A stretch of DNA of 64,000 nucleotides from Nostoc sp. ATCC 53789 (lineage in GTDB: Bacteria > Cyanobacteriota > Cyanobacteriia > Cyanobacteriales > Nostocaceae), in the NCBI RefSeq assembly GCF_009873495.1, contig NZ_CP046703.1:5608501-5672500 (forward strand). The letters run 5' to 3'. Both the position numbers and the translations under genes were made by a program. Of this stretch, positions 9,137 to 20,109 are shown one piece after another (the stretch's first letter is position 1; the number at the start of each line of letters is the position of its first letter). The notes under the pieces are model-generated. The model was not told the origin of the DNA and searched no databases. It saw only the letters and a program-made list of their open reading frames with translations.

Positions 9137-10021
9137 CTATTTTTTATAAAAATCATAAGTAGGTAATCCAGTAACATCAGTTTGGAGAGCAAACAAATCA
9201 CCAGAGTAGAAACTTGTTTCGATCTCTGCTTGGCTTAGTCCAACTGAAGCAGTGGTAATGTAAAGGGTTTGCAAATTATCTCCGCCAAAAGTACAGCTAG
9301 TTGGCAATTGCACAGGTAGCTTTATCCTCAATATCTCTTCACCCTTGGGATTGAAACGAATCACACACCATCCATCCCACATAGCTGACCAGATATGTCC
9401 TTCACCGTCTATTGTCAACCCATCTGGATAGAAATATTCATGAGTTAAATCAACAAAAATCCGACGATTAGTAATACTTCCAGTTACTGAATTAAAGTCG
9501 TAAGCATATATTTTTTGTTGAGGAGAGTCTGTTAAGTAAAATGTCTTTTGATCGGGACTCCATCCTAAACCATTAGAAATAGTCAATCCCGTTTCCATTA
9601 AATGCAATGAACCATCAGTATCATAGCGATAAAGGCTAGCTTGAGGTTTTTCTATAGAACACATTGAACCAAACCAGAAACGTCCTTGAGGGTCACATTT
9701 ACCATCATTGAGACGGTTATCTGGAAGATTTGCTTCAATTTCCAAAATGGGAGTAACTAAACCTGTCTGAGTGTTGAGGAATGCCAAGTGATGACGCAGC
9801 AACATAATTAATCTATCTGCACCTGCTGTTGCGATCGCACTTACCACGTCTCCTACATCAAAAAAGCCCTTTTCCCCCGTAGCAGGATTGAACTGATGCA
9901 CTCGATGGTTATAAATATCGACCCAGTATAGTAGTTTTCGGATAGAGTCCCAGATGGGGCCTTCACCCAAGCGGGCGCGGGCTTCTAGAACATTGTGGAG
10001 TGGATATTGCAACTCGTTCAT
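9137..10021 (-). CDS. SMP-30/gluconolactonase/LRE family protein
   Basis: Six-bladed beta-propeller lactonase-type hydrolase of about 294 aa. Family signatures include LGEGPIWDS near the N-terminus (conserved metal-binding Glu), LPDNRLNDGKCDPQGRFWFGSM (Asn and Asp of the metal site), TISNGLGWSPDQKTFYLTDS, and DGLTIDGEGHIWSAMW. Members hydrolyse sugar lactones or related esters with a divalent metal; the substrate here cannot be read from sequence. I prefer the ATG at 10021 (MNELQYP); an in-frame ATG at 10042 would add seven residues. It stands alone, convergent with the helicase. Confidence 0.9.
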   Translation of the reverse strand: MNELQYPLHNVLEARARLGEGPIWDSIRKLLYWVDIYNHRVHQFNPATGEKGFFDVGDVVSAIATAGADRLIMLLRHHLAFLNTQTGLVTPILEIEANLPDNRLNDGKCDPQGRFWFGSMCSIEKPQASLYRYDTDGSLHLMETGLTISNGLGWSPDQKTFYLTDSPQQKIYAYDFNSVTGSITNRRIFVDLTHEYFYPDGLTIDGEGHIWSAMWDGWCVIRFNPKGEEILRIKLPVQLPTSCTFGGDNLQTLYITTASVGLSQAEIETSFYSGDLFALQTDVTGLPTYDFYKK

Positions 10022-10064
10022 TTTATCAATCAATAACACCATATAGGCAACAGGAAAAAATTTT

Positions 10065-10355
10065 ATCGAAACAGAATTCAGGAGTCAGGAGCCAGAATTC
10101 AGTTGAGTATTTTGTGCTACTGGTGGATAGCGCAGCCTTAGTGAGTCTGCGTTCGCTTTTAGCGTCTCGTAGAGAGCGTCTGAATCCAGGGGTTTAAGAC
10201 CCCCAATCAAAGATTTAGTGGTGCAATAATTCCGTGGCGGGTCTGAATCCCGCACTGATAGCGTAGCGGTAGAGAGGAACGACCGTCTTCATTCTGACTC
10301 CTGTTAGCGGTAGCGGGGCGTTTAGCCCATTCTGACTTCTGAATTCTTCTTCAAT
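10065..10355. repeat. Dispersed repeat, long copy
   Basis: Starts with tcgaaacagaattcaggagt and ends with tctgacttctgaattcttct, the ends being inverted relative to each other. A shorter copy (166 bp) lies at 40976-41141 with the same ends and the same inner words (ggtggatagcgcagc, gttagcggtagcggggcg). This copy carries about 125 extra bases in the middle. No coding capacity is apparent. Confidence 0.8.
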
Positions 10356-10365
10356 CAAATTCAAG

Positions 10366-10397
10366 TAAAAACTGAAGACGCGATGAATTGCGTCTTC
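10366..10397 (-). terminator. Hairpin terminator of the epimerase gene
   Basis: Perfect 8-bp stem GAAGACGC (10374-10381) / GCGTCTTC (10390-10397). Read on the minus strand it is followed by a T-rich run (agttttta). It lies about 80 bp after the stop of the minus-strand gene at 10476. Confidence 0.6.
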
Positions 10398-10475
10398 CCC
10401 AGGTAAAAGAAAAAATTCTTCCTTTTGGCTAAGTTTGAGATTCCCGACTTCGATAAAAAAGCGTGAATCTTGTTT

Positions 10476-11414
10476 TTAAACAGCTTGTAAAATCTCGTCA
10501 TCTACAGAAAAATCTACTTCGGCTTTATCTTTTGCATTAGCCAAATAATCATTTTCCAAAGAGTCTTGCAACCCAGAAATCAAATCATATTCAGGCTGCC
10601 AGTTTAATTCTCTTTGCGCTTTATTCACCGAAGCAAAGAAATGCTGCACCCGCATCGGAAAAGCTTTGCGCTTGCCGAAATCAAACTTTTTCGGGTCGTA
10701 ATGGACGATTTTTACAGCATCGGGTGATTTGCCAGCCGCCACAGCGCTAGCACGGGCTAAACCATCAAAGGTGACAAAGCGATCGCCTGAGATATTATAA
10801 ATCTGTCCTACGGCTTGTTTATTGCCCAAAACCTGAGTCATTGCTAGTGCCAAGTCTTTTACATGACCTAGCTGGGTGATATGCAAACCATTTCCGGGGA
10901 TGGGAATCGGGCGATCGCGCACAATTCTGTCAAAAAACCACCCTTCCAACTCATTATAATTACGAGGCCCGTAAATATAAGTAGGACGAATGGAAGTAAA
11001 GGGCAATCCCAATTGAGTCAAATAAGCTTCTGTTTCATGCTTACCCTTATGGCGACTTTTGGGATCTACTAAATCTCCTTCGACATGGGGTAGTTGATCG
11101 GATTTGAGATACACTCCGGCAGAACTCATATATACAAAATGTTGCACTCGACCTTGAAAAATCTCTGCAAGTGGTTGAGTATCAGTAAGTTCCCGCCCAT
11201 TATTGTCAAAAATGACATCAAAGCTTTCTTGTGATAACTTTGCTTTTAATTGGGTAGGGTCAGTGCGATCGCCTATAATTTGTCCTACTCCCTGTAAAGA
11301 AGGTGCTGCCCGATTTCCACGATTGAACAGCACCATCTCATGTCCTTGTTCCACTAGTAATTGAGTCAAATAGACACCAATGAACCGAGTACCACCCATA
11401 ATTAGAATTCGCAT
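10476..11414 (-). CDS. NAD-dependent epimerase/dehydratase family protein (CSP41-like)
   Basis: A 312-aa atypical short-chain dehydrogenase/reductase. The Rossmann motif GGTRFIGVYL is at residues 7-16; the usual catalytic YxxxK region is altered, and FVYMSSAGVYLKSD marks the Ser region near 95. IRPTYIYGPRNYNELEGWFFDR and HVKDLA match the cyanobacterial relatives of chloroplast CSP41 RNA-binding proteins. Those relatives bind RNA/ribosomes in plants; whether this one is an enzyme or an RNA-binding protein cannot be decided. The start ATG at 11414 puts the GxxGxxG at the expected place. It diverges from the exopolysaccharide genes. Confidence 0.88.
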   Translation of the reverse strand: MRILIMGGTRFIGVYLTQLLVEQGHEMVLFNRGNRAAPSLQGVGQIIGDRTDPTQLKAKLSQESFDVIFDNNGRELTDTQPLAEIFQGRVQHFVYMSSAGVYLKSDQLPHVEGDLVDPKSRHKGKHETEAYLTQLGLPFTSIRPTYIYGPRNYNELEGWFFDRIVRDRPIPIPGNGLHITQLGHVKDLALAMTQVLGNKQAVGQIYNISGDRFVTFDGLARASAVAAGKSPDAVKIVHYDPKKFDFGKRKAFPMRVQHFFASVNKAQRELNWQPEYDLISGLQDSLENDYLANAKDKAEVDFSVDDEILQAV

Positions 11415-11498
11415 AAATTCACCTTTTGCATATCAGTTGTCGTTACAGGAGTAGGCAGCGAGGAAGCGAGTGGGAGAGATGAAGGAGCAGAGGAATAA

Positions 11499-11540
11499 TA
11501 ATGCCCAATGCCCAATGCCCAATGCCCAATGCCCCATACC
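11499..11540. repeat. Heptamer tandem repeat (AATGCCC)n
   Basis: About six head-to-tail copies of the heptamer AATGCCC between divergent genes. This is the short tandemly repeated repetitive (STRR) type known in heterocystous cyanobacteria. The same heptamer word also appears at 27658 and 42222. Confidence 0.85.
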
Positions 11541-11694
11541 CAATCTGAGGTTATCATCCATCTGGAACCTCTAACGGAAAAATTGCGTCCTATGTGCTAA
11601 TCTGGGGCGCTTCCCATTAATTAATCACAAGGGGAAACTTTTCAGTTAACGTCATCAAGTTAGCCTTTGTATCTTCCATTTATTCAAGTTAGCT

Positions 11695-12849
11695 GTGCCC
11701 TTGAAATATGCTCTGGTTCATGAGTGGCTGACACCCAAAGCCACCGGTGGTTCTGAACTCGTTGTCCGAGAAATTTTGAATCACATTGATGCTGATTTGT
11801 ATGCTCTGATCGATTTTGAATCCAGCAATAAAGAAAGTTATTTATATAAACGTCAAATTGGCAAGACGTTTCTCCAAAACTTTCCATCTGCCCGCAACGG
11901 TATACAAAAATACTTGCCTTTGTGGCCTTTGGCAATTGAACAACTTGATTTGCGGCATTATGACGTAATTCTGTCTTCATCTCACGCTGTTGCCAAAGGA
12001 ATCCTTACCACTCCCGAACAGATGCATATTTGCTACTGTCACAGCCCTATGCGCTATGCCTGGGACTTGACCTTTGATTATCTTCGCTACAGCAAACTGG
12101 GTAGTGGCTTACCTGGGTGGGTGACGCGATATTTATTACATCGTTTGCGCCAGTGGGATGTATTGAGTGCCAATCGCGTTGATTACTTCATTGCTAACTC
12201 GCAACATACGGCTCGGCGGATTTGGCGTTGCTATCGGCGAGAAGCAACAGTCATTTACCCACCAGTGAATATCGCGGAATTTCCATTTCTGTCTGAGAAA
12301 GAGGACTTCTACCTGACAGTTTCCCGCTTAGTGAGTTACAAGCAAATATCGTTGATTGTCAAGGCTTTTAATCAACTAAAACGACCATTAGTAGTCATTG
12401 GTACAGGAGATGAAATGAATAAGATTCGCGAGATGGCAAACTCCAATATTCAAATACTGGGATGGCAACCCGATAATGTGGTAAAAAAATATATGTCTAG
12501 GGCTAAGGCCTTTGTGTATGCAGCTTGTGAAGATTTTGGGATTGCCCTAGTGGAAGCACAAGCCTGTGGTACACCAGTAATTGCCTACGGTGCAGGAGGG
12601 GCTCTCGAAACAGTGCGAGATATCCGCTCTTGTGTAGATACAGGGACAGGTATATTCTTCAAGACGCAAACAGAGGCGGCTTTAGTGGAGGCAGTAGAAA
12701 AGTTTGAAGTGTATGAGGGTTCGTTCAGTTCCGAGTATATGCGATCGCACGCCGCGCAGTTCTCACCGCAAATCTTTGCAGATCGTTATCTAAATTTTGT
12801 AAACAAGTGCAACGAAAAAGACCGTTTTCGGAATGATGGTCTTGGTTAA
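11695..12849 (+). CDS. Glycosyltransferase, GT4-like
   Basis: A 384-aa GT-B fold glycosyltransferase. N-terminal YALVHEWLTPKATGGSELVVRE (with the glycine-rich acceptor loop) and C-terminal EDFGIALVEAQACGTPVIAYGAGGALET, with the EX7E pattern of family 4, are clear; TVSRLVSYKQISLIVKAFNQL opens the nucleotide-sugar domain. It probably adds a sugar to a lipid-linked exopolysaccharide precursor in the cytosol. GTG at 11695 is the only start that precedes the conserved N-terminal strand; I see no strong Shine-Dalgarno. It is the first gene of a co-directional polysaccharide group with the sugar transferase, gmd and fcl. Confidence 0.92.
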   Translation: MPLKYALVHEWLTPKATGGSELVVREILNHIDADLYALIDFESSNKESYLYKRQIGKTFLQNFPSARNGIQKYLPLWPLAIEQLDLRHYDVILSSSHAVAKGILTTPEQMHICYCHSPMRYAWDLTFDYLRYSKLGSGLPGWVTRYLLHRLRQWDVLSANRVDYFIANSQHTARRIWRCYRREATVIYPPVNIAEFPFLSEKEDFYLTVSRLVSYKQISLIVKAFNQLKRPLVVIGTGDEMNKIREMANSNIQILGWQPDNVVKKYMSRAKAFVYAACEDFGIALVEAQACGTPVIAYGAGGALETVRDIRSCVDTGTGIFFKTQTEAALVEAVEKFEVYEGSFSSEYMRSHAAQFSPQIFADRYLNFVNKCNEKDRFRNDGLG

Positions 12850-12944
12850 TGTCTTATTTTTTTAGGCTTTTGGCAATTTTCCCCAGAAGCACATCATTTT
12901 GGCTTTAATATTGGGACTATGTGTGGTGTGGATTATTAAGGAGT

Positions 12945-13706
12945 ATGATGACTGCCCAGAGCTCACTCCTCTCCGGCAAGCGAGGCGTACGGCAAGACAC
13001 TAGAGCGTCTACGCGTACTTTCTTAAAACGCGGTCAAAAAACAAAGACGCCAAAAGTTAAACCCAAAGGTTTATCTTTTCAGGGTTTAAACGGAGAGTTT
13101 GCCAAACGACTGTTCGATATAGTGTTTTCGCTGTCGGTATTGATTTTGTTCTTCCCCGTCTACTTAATTTTGGCCTTGCTGATTGCCTTCAGCTCAGAAG
13201 GCCCAATATTTTATGTCCAGGAACGGGTAGGAAAAAATTACAAAGCGTTTAATTGTATTAAATTCCGAACAATGGTAAGCAATGCAGACGAAATCCTCAT
13301 GCAGATGATGGAAACATCGCCCGAATTGCGACAAGAATTTGAAAGCAGTTTTAAGCTGAAACAAGACCCCCGGATTACCAAAATTGGTCAATTTTTGCGA
13401 ATTACTAGCTTAGACGAATTTCCCCAGTTCTGGAACGTTTTAAAAGGGGACATGAGTGTAGTCGGTCCCCGGCCCTTAGTAGCAGAAGAACTACCAAAAT
13501 ACGGTTGTCACATTGATGAGATTTTAACAATCCGTCCAGGAATTACTGGTTTGTGGCAGGTATCTGGGCGTAATGACATTCCCTACCCTCGGCGAGTCCA
13601 AATAGACCTGCATTATGTCAAATTTAGGAATTTCTGGCTTGATTTATGGATCATATTGAAAACTGTTGATGTAGTTATTTTACCCAAAAATAACGGGGCA
13701 TACTGA
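12945..13706 (+). CDS. Bacterial sugar transferase (undecaprenyl-phosphate sugar-1-P transferase type)
   Basis: A roughly 253-aa membrane enzyme that starts exopolysaccharide repeat units by moving a sugar-1-phosphate onto undecaprenyl phosphate. One hydrophobic segment (IVFSLSVLILFFPVYLIL) is followed by the catalytic domain: VQERVGKNYKAFNCIKFRTM, DPRITKIGQFLRITSLDEFPQ, GDMSVVGPRP and RPGITGLWQVSGRND, ending NNGAY. The start ATG at 12945 (or the adjacent ATG at 12948) is chosen because AAGGAG lies at 12938-12943; an ORF extending to 12921 has no such site. The ~45 residues before the membrane segment are basic and look partly repeat-derived. A second transferase of the same family lies at 20110. 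Confidence 0.92.
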   Translation: MMTAQSSLLSGKRGVRQDTRASTRTFLKRGQKTKTPKVKPKGLSFQGLNGEFAKRLFDIVFSLSVLILFFPVYLILALLIAFSSEGPIFYVQERVGKNYKAFNCIKFRTMVSNADEILMQMMETSPELRQEFESSFKLKQDPRITKIGQFLRITSLDEFPQFWNVLKGDMSVVGPRPLVAEELPKYGCHIDEILTIRPGITGLWQVSGRNDIPYPRRVQIDLHYVKFRNFWLDLWIILKTVDVVILPKNNGAY

Positions 13707-15393
<1,687 letters not shown>

Positions 15394-16338
15394 CCACAAA
15401 CAGGGAGTGCGGTTGTTTCTTCACTATGGTGACTTGACAGATGGTACGACGTTGCGACGTATTTTAGAAGAAGTCAAACCAGTAGAAATTTACAACCTCG
15501 GCGCTCAATCCCATGTCAGAGTAAGCTTTGATTCACCAGAATATACAGTGGATGCTGTAGGAATGGGGACACTGCGTCTGTTGGAAGCAATTCGAGACTA
15601 CCAACACCGGACTGGAATTCAGGTGCGATTTTACCAAGCGGGTTCTTCAGAAATGTATGGTTTAGTACAAGCAATACCCCAAAGTGAGACAACGCCCTTT
15701 TATCCCCGCAGTCCTTACGCCTGTGCAAAAGTTTACGCCCACTGGCAAACTGTAAATTATCGTGAGTCTTACGATTTGTTTGCTTGCAATGGTATACTTT
15801 TTAACCACGAGTCGCCAAGACGTGGTGAAACTTTTGTAACTCGCAAAATTACTAGAGCAGTTGCCGGTATAGTTGCTGGCAAGCAGAAAAAGATTTACAT
15901 GGGTAATCTAGACTCTAAGCGAGATTGGGGCTACGCGAAGGATTACGTGAAAGCGATGTGGTTGATGTTACAACAAGACCAGCCAGAAGATTATGTAATT
16001 GCTACTGGTGAAACCCATTCAGTGCGAGAATTTTTGGAGCTAGCATTTAGTTACGTAAATCTCAATTGGCAAGATTATGTAGAGTTTGATGAGCGTTACC
16101 TGCGTCCATCTGAGGTAGATTTGTTGATTGGCGATGCTACGAAAGCACGCCAGCAGTTGGGCTGGAAAACATCAGTAACCTTTGAAGAATTAGTTTCCTT
16201 AATGGTAGAAGCAGACTTACAAGCATTGGGTCATACTTCACCCAATGGAAAAGGTTCGCAATTTCCATTGGATATTGCCACTGTTCGTCAAGAACTAGGC
16301 GCTTTGCACTTCTGATTTGCACCACAGAGGATAAAAAT

Positions 16339-17283
16339 ATGACCGCCTTAGAACTAAAAAATCAACGAATTCTCGTCACTGGTGGGTCGGGGTTTCTAGG
16401 TCGTCAGGTGATAGATCAACTGTGTAAAGCAGGTGCTGATCATGAGAAGATTACAATAGTGCGATCGCGCGATTGCGATCTGCGTGTCTGGGAAAATAGC
16501 CAACGGGCAGTTGACCAGCAAGACATAATTATTCACTTAGCAGCTCATGTGGGTGGCATCGGTCTAAACCGCGAAAAACCCGCAGAGTTGTTCTACGATA
16601 ACTTGATCATGGGTACGCACCTAATTCACGCTGCCTATCAAGCTGGAGTAGAAAAATTTGTTTGTGTTGGTACTATCTGCGCCTATCCTAAATTTACCCC
16701 AGTGCCATTTAAAGAAGACGATCTTTGGAATGGCTACCCAGAAGAAACCAACGCCCCCTACGGAATCGCTAAAAAAGCGCTTTTAGTTCAATTGCAATCT
16801 TACCGCCAGCAGTACGGTTTTAATGGAATTTACCTACTGCCAGTGAATTTATATGGCCCAGAAGATAACTTTGACCCCGGAAGTTCCCACGTTATTCCAG
16901 CATTAATTCGCAAAGTTCACGAAGCCCAAATTAAGGGAGAAAAGCAACTTCCAGTTTGGGGTGATGGTAGTCCCACCCGCGAGTTTCTGTATTCAGAAGA
17001 TGCAGCACGGGGGATTGTTATGGGGACTCAATTCTATAACGAATCGGAACCAGTTAACTTGGGAACGGGTTATGAAATCTCCATTCTTGATTTAATAACT
17101 CTAATCTGTGAATTGATGGAGTTTAAGGGTGAAATTGTTTGGCAAACTGACCAGCCTAATGGTCAACCCCGTCGTTGTTTGGATACTGAACGGGCAAAGC
17201 AAGCCTTTAATTTCACTGCTCAAGTGGGCTTTGAGAAAGGGTTAAAGAATACCATTGAGTGGTATCGTCAACACGCCGCATAA
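16339..17283 (+). CDS. fcl: GDP-L-fucose synthase
   Basis: A 314-aa epimerase/reductase that converts GDP-4-keto-6-deoxymannose to GDP-L-fucose with NADPH. The Rossmann motif [10 protein letters not shown] is near residue 15, the catalytic region [10 protein letters not shown] near 110, the catalytic tetrad YGIAKK near 140, and [25 protein letters not shown] is diagnostic of the WcaG/Fcl group. The start ATG at 16339 begins 23 bp after the gmd stop, so the two form an operon. With gmd interrupted, its substrate should be missing unless a second gmd exists elsewhere, and the IS may also reduce its transcription. Confidence 0.95.
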   Translation: MTALELKNQRILVTGGSGFLGRQVIDQLCKAGADHEKITIVRSRDCDLRVWENSQRAVDQQDIIIHLAAHVGGIGLNREKPAELFYDNLIMGTHLIHAAYQAGVEKFVCVGTICAYPKFTPVPFKEDDLWNGYPEETNAPYGIAKKALLVQLQSYRQQYGFNGIYLLPVNLYGPEDNFDPGSSHVIPALIRKVHEAQIKGEKQLPVWGDGSPTREFLYSEDAARGIVMGTQFYNESEPVNLGTGYEISILDLITLICELMEFKGEIVWQTDQPNGQPRRCLDTERAKQAFNFTAQVGFEKGLKNTIEWYRQHAA

Positions 17284-17309
17284 CAATGTATTAGTGAATG
17301 TAGGGTGTT

Positions 17310-17340
17310 ATAAGCTGGGCGATGCCCAGCTTATTTGTTT
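17310..17340 (+). terminator. Rho-independent terminator after fcl
   Basis: Perfect 11-bp stem ATAAGCTGGGC / GCCCAGCTTAT (17310-17320, 17324-17334) with a three-base loop and a following TTGTTT. It ends the gmd-fcl transcript 27 bp after the stop. Confidence 0.85.
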
Positions 17341-17356
17341 GAGGCTATAAATTTTC

Positions 17357-17932
17357 ATGGATAAAGTTAATCATCAACTAAATAAAGCAAAACTACGCCG
17401 CACTCTACTCAAAACACGCCAATCAATGTCTGTTGGAGAATGGAGAGAAAAAAGCGATCGCGTATGCTTTCATTTACAAAACTCTACTTTATTTACCCAA
17501 GCAAAAACAATACTCGCTTATTTTAGCTTTCGCCAAGAACCTGACCTCAGTCCACTATTTGCAAACACCAAATATCGTTGGGGATTTCCTCGCTGCGTTG
17601 ATAAATCTTTGTGTTGGCATATTTGGACACCTGAAGATTCTATTCAAAGTGGCACTTATGGCATTATTGAACCGCACCCTGACGCTCCAATCTTAGATGC
17701 TGCCGAAGTGGATTTGATTCTTGTCCCCAGTGTAGCTTGCGACTATCAAGGATATCGCCTGGGCTATGGCGGCGGATATTATGATCGCTTGCTCAGTTTA
17801 CCGCAGTGGCAGACAAAACCGACTATCGGAATTGTCTTTGATTTCGCCTATTTATCCCAAATACCTATTGAATCCTGGGATAAACCACTACAAGCTATTT
17901 CTACAGAAACCGGATTGACTCGGAAAGGTTGA
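17357..17932 (+). CDS. 5-formyltetrahydrofolate cyclo-ligase
   Basis: A 191-aa cytosolic enzyme that converts 5-formyl-THF to 5,10-methenyl-THF with ATP, salvaging a storage folate. The N-terminal basic helix KAKLRRTLLKTRQSM holds the conserved phosphate-binding Lys/Arg; EPHPDAP and the hallmark LGYGGGYYDRLL (about residues 133-144) form the substrate and ATP site. Length is normal. The start ATG at 17357 lies 17 bp after the fcl terminator stretch, so it probably has its own promoter or depends on read-through. Confidence 0.94.
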   Translation: MDKVNHQLNKAKLRRTLLKTRQSMSVGEWREKSDRVCFHLQNSTLFTQAKTILAYFSFRQEPDLSPLFANTKYRWGFPRCVDKSLCWHIWTPEDSIQSGTYGIIEPHPDAPILDAAEVDLILVPSVACDYQGYRLGYGGGYYDRLLSLPQWQTKPTIGIVFDFAYLSQIPIESWDKPLQAISTETGLTRKG

Positions 17933-17970
17933 AGCATTCAGGATAATGAAGACACATTATCAAATGTTTT

Positions 17971-18981
17971 ATGACTAATCCAACGTCATCTACCACTGAG
18001 CAGGAAGCAATAATCGACGAGATAATAGCAACTAGCCTCCAAGCTCAACAAAAAACAGGCCCAGACCTCCGCCAAATTCATAGCAAAAGTCATGGACTCC
18101 TTGGAGGAGAGTTTATTATTGAACCCAATCTTCCTGAAGACTTGAGAGTAGGTTTGTTCAAAAAGCCCCAAACCTATCCTGCGTGGATTCGTTTCTCTAG
18201 TGGTGGTTCTCCTGAAAAGCGTGGTAAATTCCACTCCGATAACCAGCCGGATGTTCGCGGTATTGCCATCAAGGTGATGAATGTAGACGGGCAAAAAGTG
18301 CTGGATGATGAAGAAAAAACTCAAGATTTTATACTCAACAATTATCCTATTTTCTTGACCAAAGATGTTCGTGATTACGCCGATCTATCGAGGGCAGGTA
18401 GTGGACAACTTAGCCCAGAGCGCATTCAGGAGCTTGGTTACGCCTTTGCAATCTTGCAAAAAATTGGCAGCCAGAAAGTAGGAAATCCGCTTTTGATTCA
18501 ATATTGGAGTATGGCTCCTTTTAAGTTTGGAAATCGCATTGTCAGATTGTCTGTTAAATCTCAACAGCCTGAACAATCACCCGAAAAACTTCCAGAATCA
18601 GAAAATTACCTCCGGGAAGCAATAGTCAAATATTTGACTGAAGAAGGTAAAGAAGCATCTTTTGACTTCTTTATTCAGTTTTATGTAGATGATGAAAAAA
18701 CGCCCATTGAAGACCATGTTAAAGAATGGCAAGAAGCAGATTCACCGTTTGTTAAAGTTGCAACTGTTCGCATTTTTAGTCAGAAATTTGATTTTGAAGA
18801 ACGCAAACGCTTGGATGAGGGGATGTTGTTTTCCCCTTGGCATACACTGCTAGACCATGAGCCTGTTGGAAGTGTGAATCTCTCTCGCAAGAGGCTTTAC
18901 AGCGAACTTGCAAAGTATCGACGAGAACAAATTGCCCAACGTTTGCTGGAACCACAACCTTATGTAGCGGTTGAAGATTAA
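17971..18981 (+). CDS. Catalase-like heme protein (y4iL-like)
   Basis: A 336-aa member of the short catalase-like superfamily. Elements of the catalase fold can be seen: SHGLLGGEFIIEPNLPEDL with the distal His, WIRFSSGGSPEKRG, QPDVRGIAIKVMNV, DFILNNYPIFLTKD, and the C-terminal heme-ligand region NLSRKRLYSELAKYR with the proximal Arg/Tyr pattern. It is much shorter than true catalases, and members of this subfamily have been linked to peroxide, hydroperoxide or fatty-acid chemistry, so the reaction is uncertain. The start ATG is at 17971. It lies 38 bp after the folate gene on the same strand and could be co-transcribed. Confidence 0.85.
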   Translation: MTNPTSSTTEQEAIIDEIIATSLQAQQKTGPDLRQIHSKSHGLLGGEFIIEPNLPEDLRVGLFKKPQTYPAWIRFSSGGSPEKRGKFHSDNQPDVRGIAIKVMNVDGQKVLDDEEKTQDFILNNYPIFLTKDVRDYADLSRAGSGQLSPERIQELGYAFAILQKIGSQKVGNPLLIQYWSMAPFKFGNRIVRLSVKSQQPEQSPEKLPESENYLREAIVKYLTEEGKEASFDFFIQFYVDDEKTPIEDHVKEWQEADSPFVKVATVRIFSQKFDFEERKRLDEGMLFSPWHTLLDHEPVGSVNLSRKRLYSELAKYRREQIAQRLLEPQPYVAVED

Positions 18982-19100
18982 CCACTGTGAATTGGCTTAA
19001 AACTGTAGGATGATAGGCTATAAGCCTACTTGATTAGATACGACTTTTGGTGTTGCTGATTTGATGTATCAAAGTTATAAGTTTTGCAACCAAAACTATT

Positions 19101-19128
19101 GTAGAGGCGTAAGATTTTACGTCTCTAC
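19101..19128. repeat. Palindromic repeat
   Basis: Inverted repeat GTAGAGGCGTAA / TTACGTCTCTAC (19101-19112, 19117-19128, one mismatch) between the catalase-like and permease genes. The word AGAGACGC...GCGTCTCT recurs at 48633-48656. It could act as a weak terminator. Confidence 0.6.
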
Positions 19129-19225
19129 TCTCTACATCTATATGGATTTAGATTCCGACTTATTGAATTTTGTTATTGTAAGCTCCTAAGCACAATCAAT
19201 TTAGAGTATTTAGGTTATTAATCAA

Positions 19226-20062
19226 ATGCTGAACTGGAAAAAATCACGATCGCAAAATCTGTTAATGTATGCGCTATTGGGAGCGATCGCACTGGTGATG
19301 CTCTTTCCTTTACTGTGGCTAATTAGCACAGCGTTGAAATCGCCGACGGAAAATATCTTGCAGTCGCCGCCACAGCTATTGCCTGCGTCACCGACACTAG
19401 ATAACTTCTTTAGTGTCTGGAACTCTCTACCTTTTGGACAATACCTGTATAACAGTACTTTGGTATCAGTGCTGACTGTGGGCTTAAATCTACTGTTTTG
19501 CGCTTTAGCTGCCTATCCCTTGGCAAGATTGTCATTTGTGGGGCGAGACTGGATTTTTGTGGCGATTGTCTCGACGATTATGATTCCTTTCCAAATCGTG
19601 ATGATTCCCCTCTATATTTTGACAGTCCAGTTGGGTTTGAGAAATAGTTATTTAGGGATAATTTTTCCGAGTTTGGCTTCTGCCTTTGGTATTTTTCTGT
19701 TACGCCAAGCTTTCATGAGTGTCCCCAAAGAGATAGAAGAAGCCGCCCGAATGGATGGCAGTTCGGAGTTAGGTTTGTGGTGGCATGTGATGTTACCAGC
19801 AGTTCGCCCAGCATTAGTAACTTTAGCTATTTTCGTATTCATTGGTGCTTGGAGTGACTTTTTGTGGCCTTTAATTGTCATCCAAGACGAAAATTTATAC
19901 ACTCTTCCTTTGGGAGTCGCAAAGCTAGCAGGGACATTTTCTCTTGACTGGCGGTTGGTAGCTGCTGGTTCTATAATTGCGATCGCTCCAGTATTATTAC
20001 TATTTTTATTTTTACAACGTTACATTGTACCCACAGAAACAGGTAGCGGTGTTAAGGGTTGA
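19226..20062 (+). CDS. Carbohydrate ABC transporter permease (MalG/UgpE type)
   Basis: A 278-aa inner-membrane permease with six predicted membrane segments, the first at about residues 13-33. The EAA loop contacting the ATPase, EEAARMDGSSELGLWWHVMLP, is at about 171-191. The N-terminal STALKSPTENI and periplasmic loop are typical of the second permease of sugar importers. No matching first permease, ATPase or binding-protein gene is adjacent, although an orphan solute-binding lipoprotein lies at 29865. Cyanobacteria often scatter such subunits. The start ATG is at 19226. The transported sugar cannot be inferred. Confidence 0.92.
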   Translation: MLNWKKSRSQNLLMYALLGAIALVMLFPLLWLISTALKSPTENILQSPPQLLPASPTLDNFFSVWNSLPFGQYLYNSTLVSVLTVGLNLLFCALAAYPLARLSFVGRDWIFVAIVSTIMIPFQIVMIPLYILTVQLGLRNSYLGIIFPSLASAFGIFLLRQAFMSVPKEIEEAARMDGSSELGLWWHVMLPAVRPALVTLAIFVFIGAWSDFLWPLIVIQDENLYTLPLGVAKLAGTFSLDWRLVAAGSIIAIAPVLLLFLFLQRYIVPTETGSGVKG

Positions 20063-20109
20063 ATAAGAAATTGAGATAAGGGAACACAAGAGAAAAACTA
20101 ATGACTTAT

